64,000 nt of DNA, taken from Caulobacter rhizosphaerae (lineage in GTDB: Bacteria; Pseudomonadota; Alphaproteobacteria; Caulobacterales; Caulobacteraceae). Below the pieces are notes generated by a model. That model saw only the letters and a program-made list of their open reading frames with translations, ran no database searches and had not been told where the DNA came from. The DNA lies in assembly GCF_010977555.1 (NCBI RefSeq), contig NZ_CP048815.1, positions 62,001 to 126,000 of the forward strand, in the 5' to 3' direction. The translations under genes and the position numbers were made by a program. Positions 50,558 through 61,344 of the stretch are shown piece after piece (positions within the stretch are counted from its first letter, which is position 1; the number at the start of each line of letters is the position of its first letter).

Positions 50558-51334
50558 ATGGTCCATACGAACCCGGCGGACTACGGCCGCGAGCTGGCGA
50601 CGATCGTCGAGGCGGCCGCCGAAGTCATCCTGCCGTTCTGGCGCACCGAGCTGGACGTGGTCCGCAAGGCCGACGAGAGCCCGGTCACCGAGGCCGACAG
50701 GGCCGGGGAGCGCCTGATCCTGGCGCGGCTGGCCGAGTGTTTCCCGGAGATCCCGGCGATCTCGGAGGAGCACGCCTCCGAGTTCGGGACGCCCGACGCC
50801 ATCGGCCCGCGCTTCTTCCTGGTCGACCCGGTCGACGGCACCAAGGCCTTCGTGCGCGGCGATCCCAACTTCACGGTCAATATCGGCCTGATCGACAACG
50901 GCGCGCCGGTGGCCGGCGCCATCTGCGCCCCGGCGACGGGCGAGGTCTGGTTCACCAGCGCCGAAGGGGTGCTCAAGCGAGAGGGTCCCGGCGGCGCCGA
51001 GACCCGGGTCCGGGCGCGGGCGTGGCCGGAAGGCCACGCCCTAGCCCTGGTCAGCCACACGATGAAGGAAGAGCGGGCGGCCGAACTGGCGGCCCAGTAC
51101 GGCTTTTCCCTGCGCGCCCCGATGGACAGCTCGATCAAGCTGGTGCGCATCGCCGAGGGCGCGGCCGACATCTATCCGCGCCACGGGCCGACCATGGAGT
51201 GGGACACCGCCGCCGGCCACGCCATCCTCGTCGCCGCGGGCGGTCGCTTCACCACGCCGGAGGGCGAGACCTTCACCTACGGCAAGGCCGATCAGGGCTT
51301 CCGCAACGGCTGGTTCGTGGCTCGCGGGGCCTAG
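50558..51334 (+). CDS. cysQ: 3'(2'),5'-bisphosphate nucleotidase CysQ
   Basis: 258 residues, with the start directly abutting the previous stop. Inositol-monophosphatase-superfamily metal motifs: ISEEHASE, FFLVDPVDGTKAFVRG and GPTMEWDTAAGHA, the last being characteristic of CysQ. It hydrolyses PAP to AMP, removing the product of sulfate assimilation and sulfotransferases. HisN is the main alternative, but the TMEWDTAA form argues for CysQ. Its TAG overlaps the convergent EF-hand gene stop. Confidence 0.87.
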   Translation: MVHTNPADYGRELATIVEAAAEVILPFWRTELDVVRKADESPVTEADRAGERLILARLAECFPEIPAISEEHASEFGTPDAIGPRFFLVDPVDGTKAFVRGDPNFTVNIGLIDNGAPVAGAICAPATGEVWFTSAEGVLKREGPGGAETRVRARAWPEGHALALVSHTMKEERAAELAAQYGFSLRAPMDSSIKLVRIAEGAADIYPRHGPTMEWDTAAGHAILVAAGGRFTTPEGETFTYGKADQGFRNGWFVARGA

Positions 51335-52284
51335 GCCTTACGGTTCAAGGCGCCGCCCAACTCCGAGGTTAATTGGTCGCTCAGGCTCCGCAGGGTCGAG
51401 CCCAGCAGGCGCGCCAGCAGCGCCTGGCTGTTCGAGGGCGGAGCAGGAAGCTCACCGATCTGGTCCGGCCGGAACGCTGGCGGTCGCCGTTGGCTGGCGG
51501 CGCGCAGTTCGTCGGCGGAGAGTTTCATATCGCTGTCGCGGTCGGCCGACTTGATCAGGTCGCTGACGGCGGTCGGATCGAGATTTCGGGACTTGGCCGC
51601 CGACGTCAGTTCGTCGGCCGAAAGGACGCCATCGCCGTCATCGTCATGGCGCGCGGCCAGGACGTCGATCGCTTGGCTGCCGTCGCCGAAACGGAAGATC
51701 TGGGGAGCGGCTTCGAGCTTGGCCGCAAGCTCCGCCGCCGACAGTCGGCCGTCCCGATCCGCGTCCGTCCCGCCGAACATCTCGGCGTTGACCTGTTCGA
51801 TTGAGTCCCAAGCGCTCTGGCCATCTGCGCCGATCCGGCTGGAGCGGATGCTGGGCGAGGCCACGCCGGCATACTCGTCAGTGGACAAGGTCCCGTCACC
51901 GTCGGTATCGGCCCGAGCGATCAGCCAGTCGGCGACGCCCGCCTCGTCCTGCACCCCGAGCAGGGCCTTGAGGTTCTTGCCGTCGAGGAGCCTGGAGGCG
52001 CCGAACTCGCCGGAATCCAGCGCGCCGTCGCCATTGCGATCGAACGCGGAGGCTACGGCCTGCTTGTCGGCAAGCTTGCCCGGGTCGTTATTGCCGAGCT
52101 TGGCGATCTCCTGCGCTGAGACCTTGCCATCCTGGTCGGCGTCGAAAGCCTTGAACACCTGGTCCTTGACGGCCGCCAGTATCGCGGTTCCGGCCCTGTC
52201 GAAGGGCTGCGCGGTCAGCAGAAGGCCTTCGCCCGTGAAGGACCGGTAGGCCGCCGCTGTTCCGCTGCTCGCGCCGATGTCCAT
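51331..52284 (-). CDS. Protein with six EF-hand calcium-binding loops
   Basis: 317 residues from ATG 52284, after GGAGGG. Six 12-residue loops of the Dx[DNS]xDGx(4)E type: DADQDGKVSAQE, DRNGDGALDSGE, DTDGDGTLSTDE, DADRDGRLSAAE, DDDGDGVLSADE and DRDSDMKLSADE, the last with Met instead of the central Gly. There is no signal peptide; the N-terminus (SSGTAAAYRSFTGEGLLL) is unusual and could carry a non-classical export signal. It probably binds calcium as a buffer or sensor. Confidence 0.88.
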   Translation of the reverse strand: MDIGASSGTAAAYRSFTGEGLLLTAQPFDRAGTAILAAVKDQVFKAFDADQDGKVSAQEIAKLGNNDPGKLADKQAVASAFDRNGDGALDSGEFGASRLLDGKNLKALLGVQDEAGVADWLIARADTDGDGTLSTDEYAGVASPSIRSSRIGADGQSAWDSIEQVNAEMFGGTDADRDGRLSAAELAAKLEAAPQIFRFGDGSQAIDVLAARHDDDGDGVLSADELTSAAKSRNLDPTAVSDLIKSADRDSDMKLSADELRAASQRRPPAFRPDQIGELPAPPSNSQALLARLLGSTLRSLSDQLTSELGGALNRKA

Positions 52285-52344
52285 GCATGACCCTCCTGTT
52301 CGAAGGTCATGCAGCAAGTTCGGCGCCAGAGGTTGCGTTGAACC

Positions 52345-53175
52345 CTAGGTGTCTTGGTCCGCCAACGCCTTGCAAAAGGCCGCCGTCTCGTCGTCGGCGG
52401 GGAACATGCACTCCACCCTCAGCTCCTCCAGCGTGATGTCGCGCGAGGTGCCGAACGTGGTCAGGGTCGAGAAGAAGGTCAGGCGTCGGTCGCCTTTGCG
52501 GAAGGTGACGGTCATCAGGGGCAGGGGCGTGGCGCCCAGCTCGCGTCGCTCCCAGCGGGCCGGTACGTCCGGATAGGCCAGCACCTCGTCCAGCAGGGCG
52601 CGCGACGTCCGGTCGGTGGCGGCTTCGTGATGCAGGTGGCGGATCAGGTCGCCGGCCACCTCCTCCCAGTTCTCGACGAAGGGCCGCATGTCGGCCGGGT
52701 CGAAGACCTGATGCATGATGTTGCCGTGCGGCTGGACCCCGTCGCGCAGCCAGCCGAACACCCGCCCCAGGCCTTGGTTGGCCATCAGCACGTCCCAACG
52801 CCGGTTCACCACGAAGGCGGGATAGGGCTCCTGCTGGGCCAGGATGAACGCAATGGCCCGCCGCATCAGGGCCATCTGTGGATCCGTCAGGGCGGTTTCG
52901 CGATAGGCGGGCGCGTAACCGGCCACGACCAGCAGGGCGTTGCGGTCGCGCATGGGCATGTCCAGCGCCCCCGCCAGCAAGGCGATCAGCTCGCGGCTGG
53001 GCCGGGCCTTCCCCGTTTCGACATAGCTGAGGTGGCGGGTCGAGATCCCGGCCTCCAGCGCCAGGTCCATCTGGCTCATCCGGCGCGCGCTTCTCCATTG
53101 ACGCAGCAGGTCGCCGAGAGGGTGGGCGGCCAGGGCGGGCGCAGGGCTAGACGGCGGCGAAGTCAGCGTATTCAT
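52345..53175 (-). CDS. Xre-family regulator with MmyB-like ligand domain
   Basis: 276 residues. The HTH (LGDLLRQWRSARRMSQMDLALEAGISTRHLSYVETGKARPS) is followed by the MmyB-like sensor domain (AFVVNRRWDVLMANQGLGRVF, HQVFDPADMRPFVENWEEVA). Members of this group bind fatty-acid-like or other small ligands. It is divergent from the exported hydrolase gene across 118 bases, so it may control that gene; no operator was identified. Confidence 0.9.
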   Translation of the reverse strand: MNTLTSPPSSPAPALAAHPLGDLLRQWRSARRMSQMDLALEAGISTRHLSYVETGKARPSRELIALLAGALDMPMRDRNALLVVAGYAPAYRETALTDPQMALMRRAIAFILAQQEPYPAFVVNRRWDVLMANQGLGRVFGWLRDGVQPHGNIMHQVFDPADMRPFVENWEEVAGDLIRHLHHEAATDRTSRALLDEVLAYPDVPARWERRELGATPLPLMTVTFRKGDRRLTFFSTLTTFGTSRDITLEELRVECMFPADDETAAFCKALADQDT

Positions 53176-53293
53176 GGCGCGACACTAACCGCCCGGGACA
53201 TGATCGCCATAACCTTCCAGGTCATGGAGTCGGTGATCGAGCGGCCCTAGTCCTCCGTCATCGGGGCTTTCGTCCCGCCCGGAGGATCGAACG

Positions 53294-54265
53294 ATGCAAA
53301 GACGACAGTTCCTGACCGCCGCCGCCGGTCTTGCCGCCTGGGCGGCCGCCGAGGCGGCCCCTGCTGCAGGCGCGTCGCCTCGGGCCGAGGACGACGTGCG
53401 GGCCGCCCGCGCCTGGAACGCGTCGCGCCGCCATCAGGCCACCCGGTTCGGCGACATCGCCTATGTCGAGCGCGGGACCGGCCCCGTGGCCTTGTTCCTG
53501 CACGGCTTTCCGCTGAACGGCTTCCAGTGGCGCGGGGCCTTCGACCGACTGTCCGGCCAGCGTCGCTGCATCGCGCCGGATTCGATGGGCCTGGGCTTCA
53601 CCCGGGTCGCGGCCGGCCAGGGCGTGACCCCGTCCGACCAGGCCGACATGCTGGCCGCGTTCCTCGACAAGCTGGGGATCGCCTCGGTCGACCTGGTCGC
53701 CAATGACAGCGGCGGGGCGGTGGCCCAGATCTTCGTCACCCGTTTTCCGGACCGGGTGCGCACCCTGCTGCTGACCAACTGCGACGTCGAGCCCGACAGC
53801 CCGCCGCCGGCCCTGCAGCCGGTCCTGGCCCTGGCCCGCGAGGGGACCTATCCGGACCAGTGGCTGGTTCCCTGGTTCAAGGACTCGATGCTGGCGCGTT
53901 CGCCGCAAGGTTTCGGCGGCATGTGCTTCTCTGACCCGAGCCAGCCCACCGACGCGGCGGTCGCCATGTATTTCGGCCCGCTGGTCGCCGCCCCGGCCAG
54001 CAAGGCCCTGGTCAACGCCTACGCCCTGGGCCTGGACCCCAATCCCCTGGCCGGGATCGAGGCGGCCCTGCGCCGGTGCAGGGTGCCCACGCGCATTGTC
54101 TGGGGCATGGCCGACGACATCTTCGCCAAGGAAAGCCCGGATTATCTGGACCGTGTACTGCCGAACTCGCGCGGCGTGCGCCGTCTGCCCAGGGCCAAGC
54201 TGTTCTGGCCCGAGGAATATCCGGATGTCGTCGCCGACGAGGCCCGGACACTATGGGGCGTATGA
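53294..54265 (+). CDS. Tat-exported alpha/beta hydrolase, haloalkane-dehalogenase-like
   Basis: 323 residues from ATG 53294, after CGGAGGATCG. The signal MQRRQFLTAAAGLAAWAAA has a twin Arg for Tat export. The oxyanion motif is LFLHGFPLNGFQWRG; the nucleophile elbow is VANDSGGAVAQ, with Asp where esterases have Ser (compare GHDWGG), as in haloalkane dehalogenases. RIVWGMADDIF holds the acid and PRAKLFWPEEYPD the end of the fold. The His is replaced by Trp-Pro-Glu context, so the catalytic base is unclear. Confidence 0.82.
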   Translation: MQRRQFLTAAAGLAAWAAAEAAPAAGASPRAEDDVRAARAWNASRRHQATRFGDIAYVERGTGPVALFLHGFPLNGFQWRGAFDRLSGQRRCIAPDSMGLGFTRVAAGQGVTPSDQADMLAAFLDKLGIASVDLVANDSGGAVAQIFVTRFPDRVRTLLLTNCDVEPDSPPPALQPVLALAREGTYPDQWLVPWFKDSMLARSPQGFGGMCFSDPSQPTDAAVAMYFGPLVAAPASKALVNAYALGLDPNPLAGIEAALRRCRVPTRIVWGMADDIFAKESPDYLDRVLPNSRGVRRLPRAKLFWPEEYPDVVADEARTLWGV

Positions 54266-54301
54266 GAGCGGCGTCGCCGAAACCGGACGCCAGACATGGA
54301 A

Positions 54302-54330
54302 ACGGCCGCTCCCTTTAGGGAAGCGGCCGT
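54302..54330 (-). terminator. Hairpin terminator downstream of tRNA-Ala
   Basis: ACGGCCGCT (54302-54310) pairs with AGCGGCCGT (54322-54330), with an inner CCCT/AGGG extension. On the minus strand it lies three bases past the tRNA end and runs into TTTCC. It can also terminate the hydrolase gene on the plus strand. Confidence 0.8.
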
Positions 54331-54332
54331 CT

Positions 54333-54408
54333 TGGTGGAGCTAAGCGGAGTCGAACCGCTGACCTCTTGAATGCCATTCAAGCGCTCTACCAGCTGAGCT
54401 ATAGCCCC
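54333..54408 (-). tRNA. tRNA-Ala (anticodon GGC)
   Basis: 76 bases on the minus strand, from GGGGCTATAGCTC at the 5' end to an encoded CCA. The anticodon stem CTTGA/TCAAG encloses loop ATGGCAT, giving anticodon GGC for Ala codon GCC. The D arm (GCTC/GAGC) and T arm with GGTTCGACTCC are intact. GCC is the dominant Ala codon in this genome, so this is a major tRNA. Confidence 0.97.
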
Positions 54409-54600
54409 AAGGTTTTCCCAAGTTTCCCAATGGGAAGCGTTGGTATTCCTCAGTCTCTCCAGCGGTTCCGAGTGGGTGGCCCCCGAAGAGGCGCGGAACC
54501 TATGCCGGGAGGATTTTTGGATCAACCCTCCCGGCGAACTTTTTTCGGAAAAATTTTCGAACCATTGTTCTGCAAAATTTCCGAGAGATGCGGACGAGCT

Positions 54601-55068
54601 TTAGTCGTCGTCGTCCGCGCCCGGCAGGCCCTCGATCTCGTCGTCCAGGACGTCTTCGTCGTCTTCGTCCTCGAGGAACGGAACGTCGTCGGCTTCGTCC
54701 TCGGCCAGGTCTTCGTCTTCCGAGAAGTCGACGCCCAGGTCGTCGGCGGCCGGGGCCGGGGCGACGGTCGGATCGGTGTCGTCGTCGTCGGGCTCGACGA
54801 CCTCCTCGGCGGCCTCATCGATTTCCGGGGTCTCGTCGACCTCGTCCTCGTAGCCATCCTCCTCCTTGGGAGCGGGGGCGGGCTTCTCGTCCTCGGCGTC
54901 GTAGTCCGGCGTGACGGCGCGAGCACGGACGCGGCGCGACTTCAGCGCCTCTTCCGGATCAAACGTCTCCCCGCACTTGGGACAGACGGCCGGGCGACGG
55001 CCCAGGTCGTAGAATTTCGATTGGCAGTTGGGGCAAATTTGTTTTGCGCCCAATTCGGGATTGGCCAA
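54601..55068 (-). CDS. TIGR02300 (FYDLN-acid) family protein
   Basis: 155 residues if TTG 55068 is used, which gives the family-typical [13 protein letters not shown] start; GTG 55110 would add 14 residues. Two CxxC pairs in [11 protein letters not shown] and [10 protein letters not shown] form a zinc ribbon. The rest is an extremely acidic tail ([20 protein letters not shown]). The family is restricted mostly to alphaproteobacteria and its function is unknown. It is divergent from aroA. Confidence 0.9.
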   Translation of the reverse strand: MANPELGAKQICPNCQSKFYDLGRRPAVCPKCGETFDPEEALKSRRVRARAVTPDYDAEDEKPAPAPKEEDGYEDEVDETPEIDEAAEEVVEPDDDDTDPTVAPAPAADDLGVDFSEDEDLAEDEADDVPFLEDEDDEDVLDDEIEGLPGADDDD

Positions 55069-55184
55069 GGCGGCGACCCTTTGATCCAGATGGGAAAAGC
55101 GGCCGGTCACTTGCCATGACGAAGGGCCGCTGTCAAAAGCAATCCCCTCGCGAAAACCACCATGACCAAGGAGCCGGTTTCGGC

Positions 55185-56519
55185 ATGACGGCGGCTGGAC
55201 TGAAGAGCACGCCCGGCGGGGCCTTGCGGGGAACCGTCCGGGCCCCCGGCGACAAGTCGATTTCCCACCGTTCGATGATCCTCGGCGCCCTGGCTTCGGG
55301 GACCACTACGGTCGAGGGCCTGCTGGAGGGCGCCGACGTGCTGGCGACCGCCCAGGCCATGCGTTCCTTCGGCGCGCGGGTCGAGCAGGAGGGCGTCGGC
55401 CGCTGGCGGATCGAGGGCCATGGCGGCTTCGCCGAGCCGTCGGACGTGGTCGACTGCGGCAATGCCGGCACCGGCGTGCGGCTGATCATGGGCGCGGCGG
55501 CGGGCTTTGCGCTGTGCGCCACCTTCACCGGCGACAGCTCCCTGCGCGGCCGACCGATGGGCCGAGTGTTGGATCCGCTGGCCCGAATGGGCGCCACCTG
55601 GCTGGGCCGTGACAAGGGTCGCCTGCCGCTGACCCTGAAGGGCGGCAATCTGCGTGGCCTGTCCTACAAACTGCCGATGGCCTCGGCCCAGGTGAAGTCC
55701 GCCGTGCTGCTGGCCGGCCTGCACGCCGAGGGCGGCGTCGAGGTGATCGAGCCGGAAGCCACCCGCGACCACACCGAGCGCATGCTGCGGGCCTTCGGGG
55801 CAGAGGTGATCGTCGAGGATCGCGCCCACGGCGACCATGTCGTGCGTCATATCCGCTTGCCGGCCGGCCAGAAGCTGGTCGGGACTCACGTCTCCGTGCC
55901 CGGCGACCCGTCGTCGGCGGCCTTCCCGCTGGTGGCCGGCCTGATCGTGCCGGGCTCGGAGGTGACGGTCGAGGGCGTGATGCTCAACGACCTGCGCACG
56001 GGCCTGTTCACGACGCTGCAGGAGATGGGCGCGGACCTGACGATCGCGAATGTTCGGGAGAGCAGCGGCGAGCAGGTCGGCGATATCACCGCCCGCTACT
56101 CGCCGAGCATGAAGGGCGTCGTCGTGCCGCCCGAGCGCGCGCCGGCGATGATCGACGAATATCCGATCCTGGCGATCGCGGCCGCCTTCGCCACGGGCGA
56201 GACGATCATGCGCGGCGTCGGCGAGATGCGGGTCAAGGAGAGCGACCGCATCGCCCTGACCGCCGCCGGCCTGGAAGCCTGCGGCGTCGACGTCGAGGAG
56301 GAGCCCGAGGGGTTCATCGTCCGCGGCACGGGCCAGGCGCCGCGCGGCGGGGCCATGGTCGAGACCCATGGCGACCACCGGATCGCCATGAGCCACCTGA
56401 TCCTTGGCCTGGCCGCCCAGGCGCCGGTGTCGATCGACGAGCCGGGCATGATCGCCACCAGCTTCCCCGGCTTCGCCGAGATGATGCGCGGCCTGGGCGG
56501 CGATCTGGTCGAGGCCTGA
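55185..56519 (+). CDS. aroA: 3-phosphoshikimate 1-carboxyvinyltransferase
   Basis: 444 residues from ATG 55185; the frame is open upstream without support. [15 protein letters not shown] and ATRDHTERM are the GDK, SAQxK and RxHxE motifs of class II EPSP synthases, and [11 protein letters not shown] lies at the PEP site with Gly where the glyphosate-tolerant CP4 enzyme has Ala. It makes EPSP in the shikimate pathway. It is the first gene of aroA-cmk-rpsA, an order conserved across many proteobacteria. Confidence 0.96.
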   Translation: MTAAGLKSTPGGALRGTVRAPGDKSISHRSMILGALASGTTTVEGLLEGADVLATAQAMRSFGARVEQEGVGRWRIEGHGGFAEPSDVVDCGNAGTGVRLIMGAAAGFALCATFTGDSSLRGRPMGRVLDPLARMGATWLGRDKGRLPLTLKGGNLRGLSYKLPMASAQVKSAVLLAGLHAEGGVEVIEPEATRDHTERMLRAFGAEVIVEDRAHGDHVVRHIRLPAGQKLVGTHVSVPGDPSSAAFPLVAGLIVPGSEVTVEGVMLNDLRTGLFTTLQEMGADLTIANVRESSGEQVGDITARYSPSMKGVVVPPERAPAMIDEYPILAIAAAFATGETIMRGVGEMRVKESDRIALTAAGLEACGVDVEEEPEGFIVRGTGQAPRGGAMVETHGDHRIAMSHLILGLAAQAPVSIDEPGMIATSFPGFAEMMRGLGGDLVEA

Positions 56520-56521
56520 TC

Positions 56522-57172
56522 GTGGCCTTCGTCATCGCCGTCGACGGTCCCGCCGCCTCGGGCAAGGGCACGATCGCCTCTCGCTTGGCCGAGTTCTACG
56601 GTTATCCGATGCTCGACACCGGCCTGCTGTATCGCGCGGTTGGCGTGCGCCTGCTGGACTCCAGCGGCGACCTGGACGACGCTGTCGCCGCCGAGGCCGC
56701 CGCACGGGGGCTGGCGCTGGCCGAACTGGAAAAGGCCGAGGTGCGCACCCGCGCCGCTGGCGAGGCGGCCAGTCGGGTGGCCGTGCATGCGGGGGTGCGC
56801 GCCGCCCTGTTCGACCTGCAGCGCGACTTCGCCTTGCGCGAGCCCGGCAGCGTCATCGACGGTCGCGACATCGGCACGGTGATCGCTCCCGACGCCCAGG
56901 CCAAGCTGTTCGTCACCGCCAGTCCCGAGGTCCGCGCCGACCGCCGCTGGAAGCAGCTGCTGGGCCAGGGCGAAAGCGTCGCCTTCGATGAAATCTTGGC
57001 CGACATCCGCAAGCGCGACGAGCGCGACAGCGGTCGTGCGTCGGCCCCGCTGACCCAGGCCTCCGACGCCGTCTTGCTTGATACGTCGGAAATGACTATA
57101 TCCCAGGCCTTCGATGCGGCCCGCCGCATCGTCGAGACGGCGCGCGCCCGGTGGGGAAACCCCAAGGGCTAA
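56522..57172 (+). CDS. cmk: Cytidylate kinase
   Basis: 216 residues from GTG 56522, two bases after the aroA stop. It has the P-loop DGPAASGKGTIASRLA, the substrate motif DTGLLYRAV, IDGRDIGTVI, and the lid RKRDERDSGR. It phosphorylates CMP and dCMP. It is co-transcribed with aroA and probably reads through to rpsA. Confidence 0.96.
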   Translation: MAFVIAVDGPAASGKGTIASRLAEFYGYPMLDTGLLYRAVGVRLLDSSGDLDDAVAAEAAARGLALAELEKAEVRTRAAGEAASRVAVHAGVRAALFDLQRDFALREPGSVIDGRDIGTVIAPDAQAKLFVTASPEVRADRRWKQLLGQGESVAFDEILADIRKRDERDSGRASAPLTQASDAVLLDTSEMTISQAFDAARRIVETARARWGNPKG

Positions 57173-57188
57173 TCCACCGCCCGCCTCG

Positions 57189-57209
57189 CCGCCGTTCAGG
57201 ACACGGCGG
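57189..57209 (+). other. Hairpin in the rpsA leader
   Basis: CCGCCGT (57189-57195) pairs with ACGGCGG (57203-57209) in the 130-base gap before rpsA. No T-run follows, so it is more likely a leader structure than a terminator; S1 autoregulates its own translation in other bacteria. Confidence 0.4.
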
Positions 57210-57304
57210 TCCGCATCAGAAATCCATATCACCGGAATCCCGAGAACCGTCACATGGCGGCGCTCATCGCAGGGTTTCCCACAACCTAGAGACCGAAGAT
57301 CAGC

Positions 57305-59014
<1,710 letters not shown>

Positions 59015-59042
59015 GCCTTCGCCTCACTGCGAAGACCAAGAG

Positions 59043-59075
59043 CGGCGGCCGGAGCGATCCGGCCGCCGTTTTCTT
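59043..59075 (+). terminator. Intrinsic terminator of rpsA
   Basis: CGGCGGCCGGA-GCGA-TCCGGCCGCCG, a perfect 11-bp stem, then TTTTCTTTT. Confidence 0.95.
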
Positions 59076-59218
59076 TTGGGCCGCCGTTAACCGGTCCGGT
59101 CGCAAACCCGACGCCGATATCAAGCTTTCCCCTTGAAGACTCAGGCTTGCTTGGGCAAAGGTCGCACGCGCGTCGGGTCCTGCCTCCCCAGGACCGCCAA
59201 GTCGCGTCGGGGATATCG

Positions 59219-59503
59219 ATGATCAAGTCCGAACTCATCGCCAGGCTCGCGAACGAGAATCCGCACCTGACCCAGAAGGATGTCGAGCGCGTCGTCGGCG
59301 TCATTCTCGAGCGCATGATTGGTTCGCTCGAAGAAGGTGGAAGAGTGGAGCTCCGGGGCTTCGGCGCCCTGTCGGTGCGTTCGCGTCCGGCTCGCGCCGG
59401 CCGCAATCCCCGCACCGGCGAGACCGTCGACGTGCGGGCCAAGCACGTGCCGTTCTTCAAGAGCGGCAAGGAACTGCGCGGTCGCCTGAACGCCGACGAG
59501 TAG
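59219..59503 (+). CDS. ihfB: Integration host factor subunit beta
   Basis: 94 residues from ATG 59219, after GGGGATATC. The HU/IHF fold: [45 protein letters not shown] (the DNA-contacting arm, with the minor-groove Pro) and [15 protein letters not shown]. It bends DNA as a heterodimer with IHF-alpha. It is a single gene between two terminators and frequently follows rpsA in proteobacteria. Confidence 0.96.
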   Translation: MIKSELIARLANENPHLTQKDVERVVGVILERMIGSLEEGGRVELRGFGALSVRSRPARAGRNPRTGETVDVRAKHVPFFKSGKELRGRLNADE

Positions 59504-59571
59504 GCCGGTCGAGACTTGACCGCCGGGGGCGAACGCGCTCAGCCTTTCGCGCCAGTCGGAAGAGGTTCAGC

Positions 59572-60051
59572 ATGAGCATCGTCAAGGAATTCCGCGAGTT
59601 CATCGCACGCGGCAACGTCATCGACCTGGCGGTCGGCGTCATTATCGGCGCGGCCTTCAACTCGATCGTCAAGAGCCTGGTCGACCAGGTGATCATGCCG
59701 CCGATCGGCCTGCTTATGGGCGGGCTCGACTTCTCCAAGCTGCAATGGGTGCTTAAGCCCGAGGACCCGGCGACCCCGGCGGTCGAGTTGGTGGCGGTCC
59801 AGTACGGCGCCTTCATCAACACGGTGATCCAGTTCCTGATCGTGGCCGTGGTGGTGTTCCTGCTGGTCAAGCTGGTCAACCAAGTCCGCCGCGCCGACGC
59901 CGACGAACCGGCTCCGTCCGCGCCCACGCCGGAAGAAAAGCTGCTGACCGAGATCCGCGACCTGCTGGCCAAGCCGGCGGCGGCCCCCAAGGCTGCGGTC
60001 GCGCCAGCAGCGAAGGTCGTGGCCAAGGCTCCGGCTAAGCCCAAGGCCTGA
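59572..60051 (+). CDS. mscL: Large-conductance mechanosensitive channel MscL
   Basis: 159 residues. N-terminal [40 protein letters not shown] is the gate-lining first membrane helix, and [20 protein letters not shown] is the second. The C-terminal bundle ([12 protein letters not shown]) is followed by an Ala/Pro/Lys-rich tail of ~25 residues that is longer than usual. It opens under hypo-osmotic tension. The start ATG follows AGAGG. Confidence 0.96.
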   Translation: MSIVKEFREFIARGNVIDLAVGVIIGAAFNSIVKSLVDQVIMPPIGLLMGGLDFSKLQWVLKPEDPATPAVELVAVQYGAFINTVIQFLIVAVVVFLLVKLVNQVRRADADEPAPSAPTPEEKLLTEIRDLLAKPAAAPKAAVAPAAKVVAKAPAKPKA

Positions 60052-60101
60052 CCCTATTTCTGCTCATCCCGGCATTCACCGGCTGAGCGGAGCTTGAGGG
60101 C

Positions 60102-61334
60102 TTAAACTCCCAAGGTCGTCGTCGCCTCGCGCGCCGCCAGCTCTCCCGTCTCCCAGGCCCCATGCGCGGTCGAGAAGGCATGGGGCGAACAGGCTTCGCC
60201 GGCGAAGAACAATCGGCCGTCCACGGGCGTGGCCAGCACGGCGCGCTCGCCGGCCCGGCCGGGCAGGGCGTGGGAATAAGATCCCCGCGCCCACGGATCG
60301 GCCGCCCAGGCGGTTCGCGCCAGTACCGAGACCCGCCGCCGAAGCCCGGTTCCATAGATCCCCGCCAACTCGTCGATGGCGAACGCCGCCGCTGCGCCGG
60401 GACCCTCGGCCTCCAGGGCGCGGGCGTGGGCCCCGCCGAAGAAGGCTTCGATGATCGGGCGACCCAGCGGGCGCAGGTGATAGGAGCCCGTCGCCGCCCG
60501 GTCGACGGCGCCATAGACCATCGCCTCTACCGCGAAGGCCTCCGGTTCGTCGAGCTTGAGGAACACCTTGTCGGCCAGGCCCAACGGCAGGCCCTCGGCG
60601 GCGGCCAGCTTGGCGGGGAGTTCGGGCAGGATCCGCAGGGCGCCGGCGGCCAGCACGGCCGTGGGCACGCAGACGATGGCTGCCCGGGCTTGGACCACGC
60701 CCCGGGGCGTCTCCAGCGCCAAGCGGGGCCCGTCATGGCGCAGCAGCCGGACCGGACAGTCGCCGACGATGCGGACGCCTGTCGGCGCTAGGCCGGCGAT
60801 CGCCGCGCCATAGCCCTCGGCCACCCGCCAGTTGACCTCGCTGTCGTCATAGGCGGCGTAGTCTCGGACCGAGACCTGGTCGAATTCCGCGCCGTTGTAA
60901 TAGGCGCTGAAGGCGTTCAGCAGCGGGTTCCAGCGGTTGCCGGCCTCCATCAGATCCGAAGCGGGCCGGTCGATCGCGTCGCCGCCCGCCGCCTCGACCC
61001 GTTCGTCGAACGCCGCGAACGCCCGGCCATAGGCCTCCCGCTCGGCGGCGCTGAAATTGATCGTGGTTTCCGGATTGGCCCAAGGCGGCGGGGTCTTGTC
61101 GATCGTCAGGCCCGAGGTGGCGATCGGTGTGACCAGGGGGTTGCGGTCAGCCGAATGCAGCCACTCGCAGCCGAGGTCCAGCGGCAGGCTGGCCAGCGAG
61201 ACGGTGTGCGCCCGCCCGCCGATCCGGCCCTGGGCTTCCAGCACCACCACGCTCAGCGGCGCGGTGGCCAGGGTGGCGGCCGCGGCCAGGCCAGCGGCCC
61301 CGGCTCCGATGACGGCGACGTCGACCTCTGTCAT
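60102..61334 (-). CDS. FAD-dependent amine oxidase / NAD(P)-binding flavoprotein
   Basis: 410 residues. The N-terminal FAD dinucleotide motif is VAVIGAGAAGLAAAATLA, then VLEAQGRIGGRAHTV (the GGR motif of amine oxidases). The C-terminal LFFAGEACSPHAFSTAHGAWETGE is the typical FAD-closing segment of monoamine-oxidase-type enzymes. The substrate is unknown. It is downstream of the LOG gene with a 10-base gap, so it is probably co-transcribed. Confidence 0.88.
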   Translation of the reverse strand: MTEVDVAVIGAGAAGLAAAATLATAPLSVVVLEAQGRIGGRAHTVSLASLPLDLGCEWLHSADRNPLVTPIATSGLTIDKTPPPWANPETTINFSAAEREAYGRAFAAFDERVEAAGGDAIDRPASDLMEAGNRWNPLLNAFSAYYNGAEFDQVSVRDYAAYDDSEVNWRVAEGYGAAIAGLAPTGVRIVGDCPVRLLRHDGPRLALETPRGVVQARAAIVCVPTAVLAAGALRILPELPAKLAAAEGLPLGLADKVFLKLDEPEAFAVEAMVYGAVDRAATGSYHLRPLGRPIIEAFFGGAHARALEAEGPGAAAAFAIDELAGIYGTGLRRRVSVLARTAWAADPWARGSYSHALPGRAGERAVLATPVDGRLFFAGEACSPHAFSTAHGAWETGELAAREATTTLGV

Positions 61335-61344
61335 TGGGCGAGGC

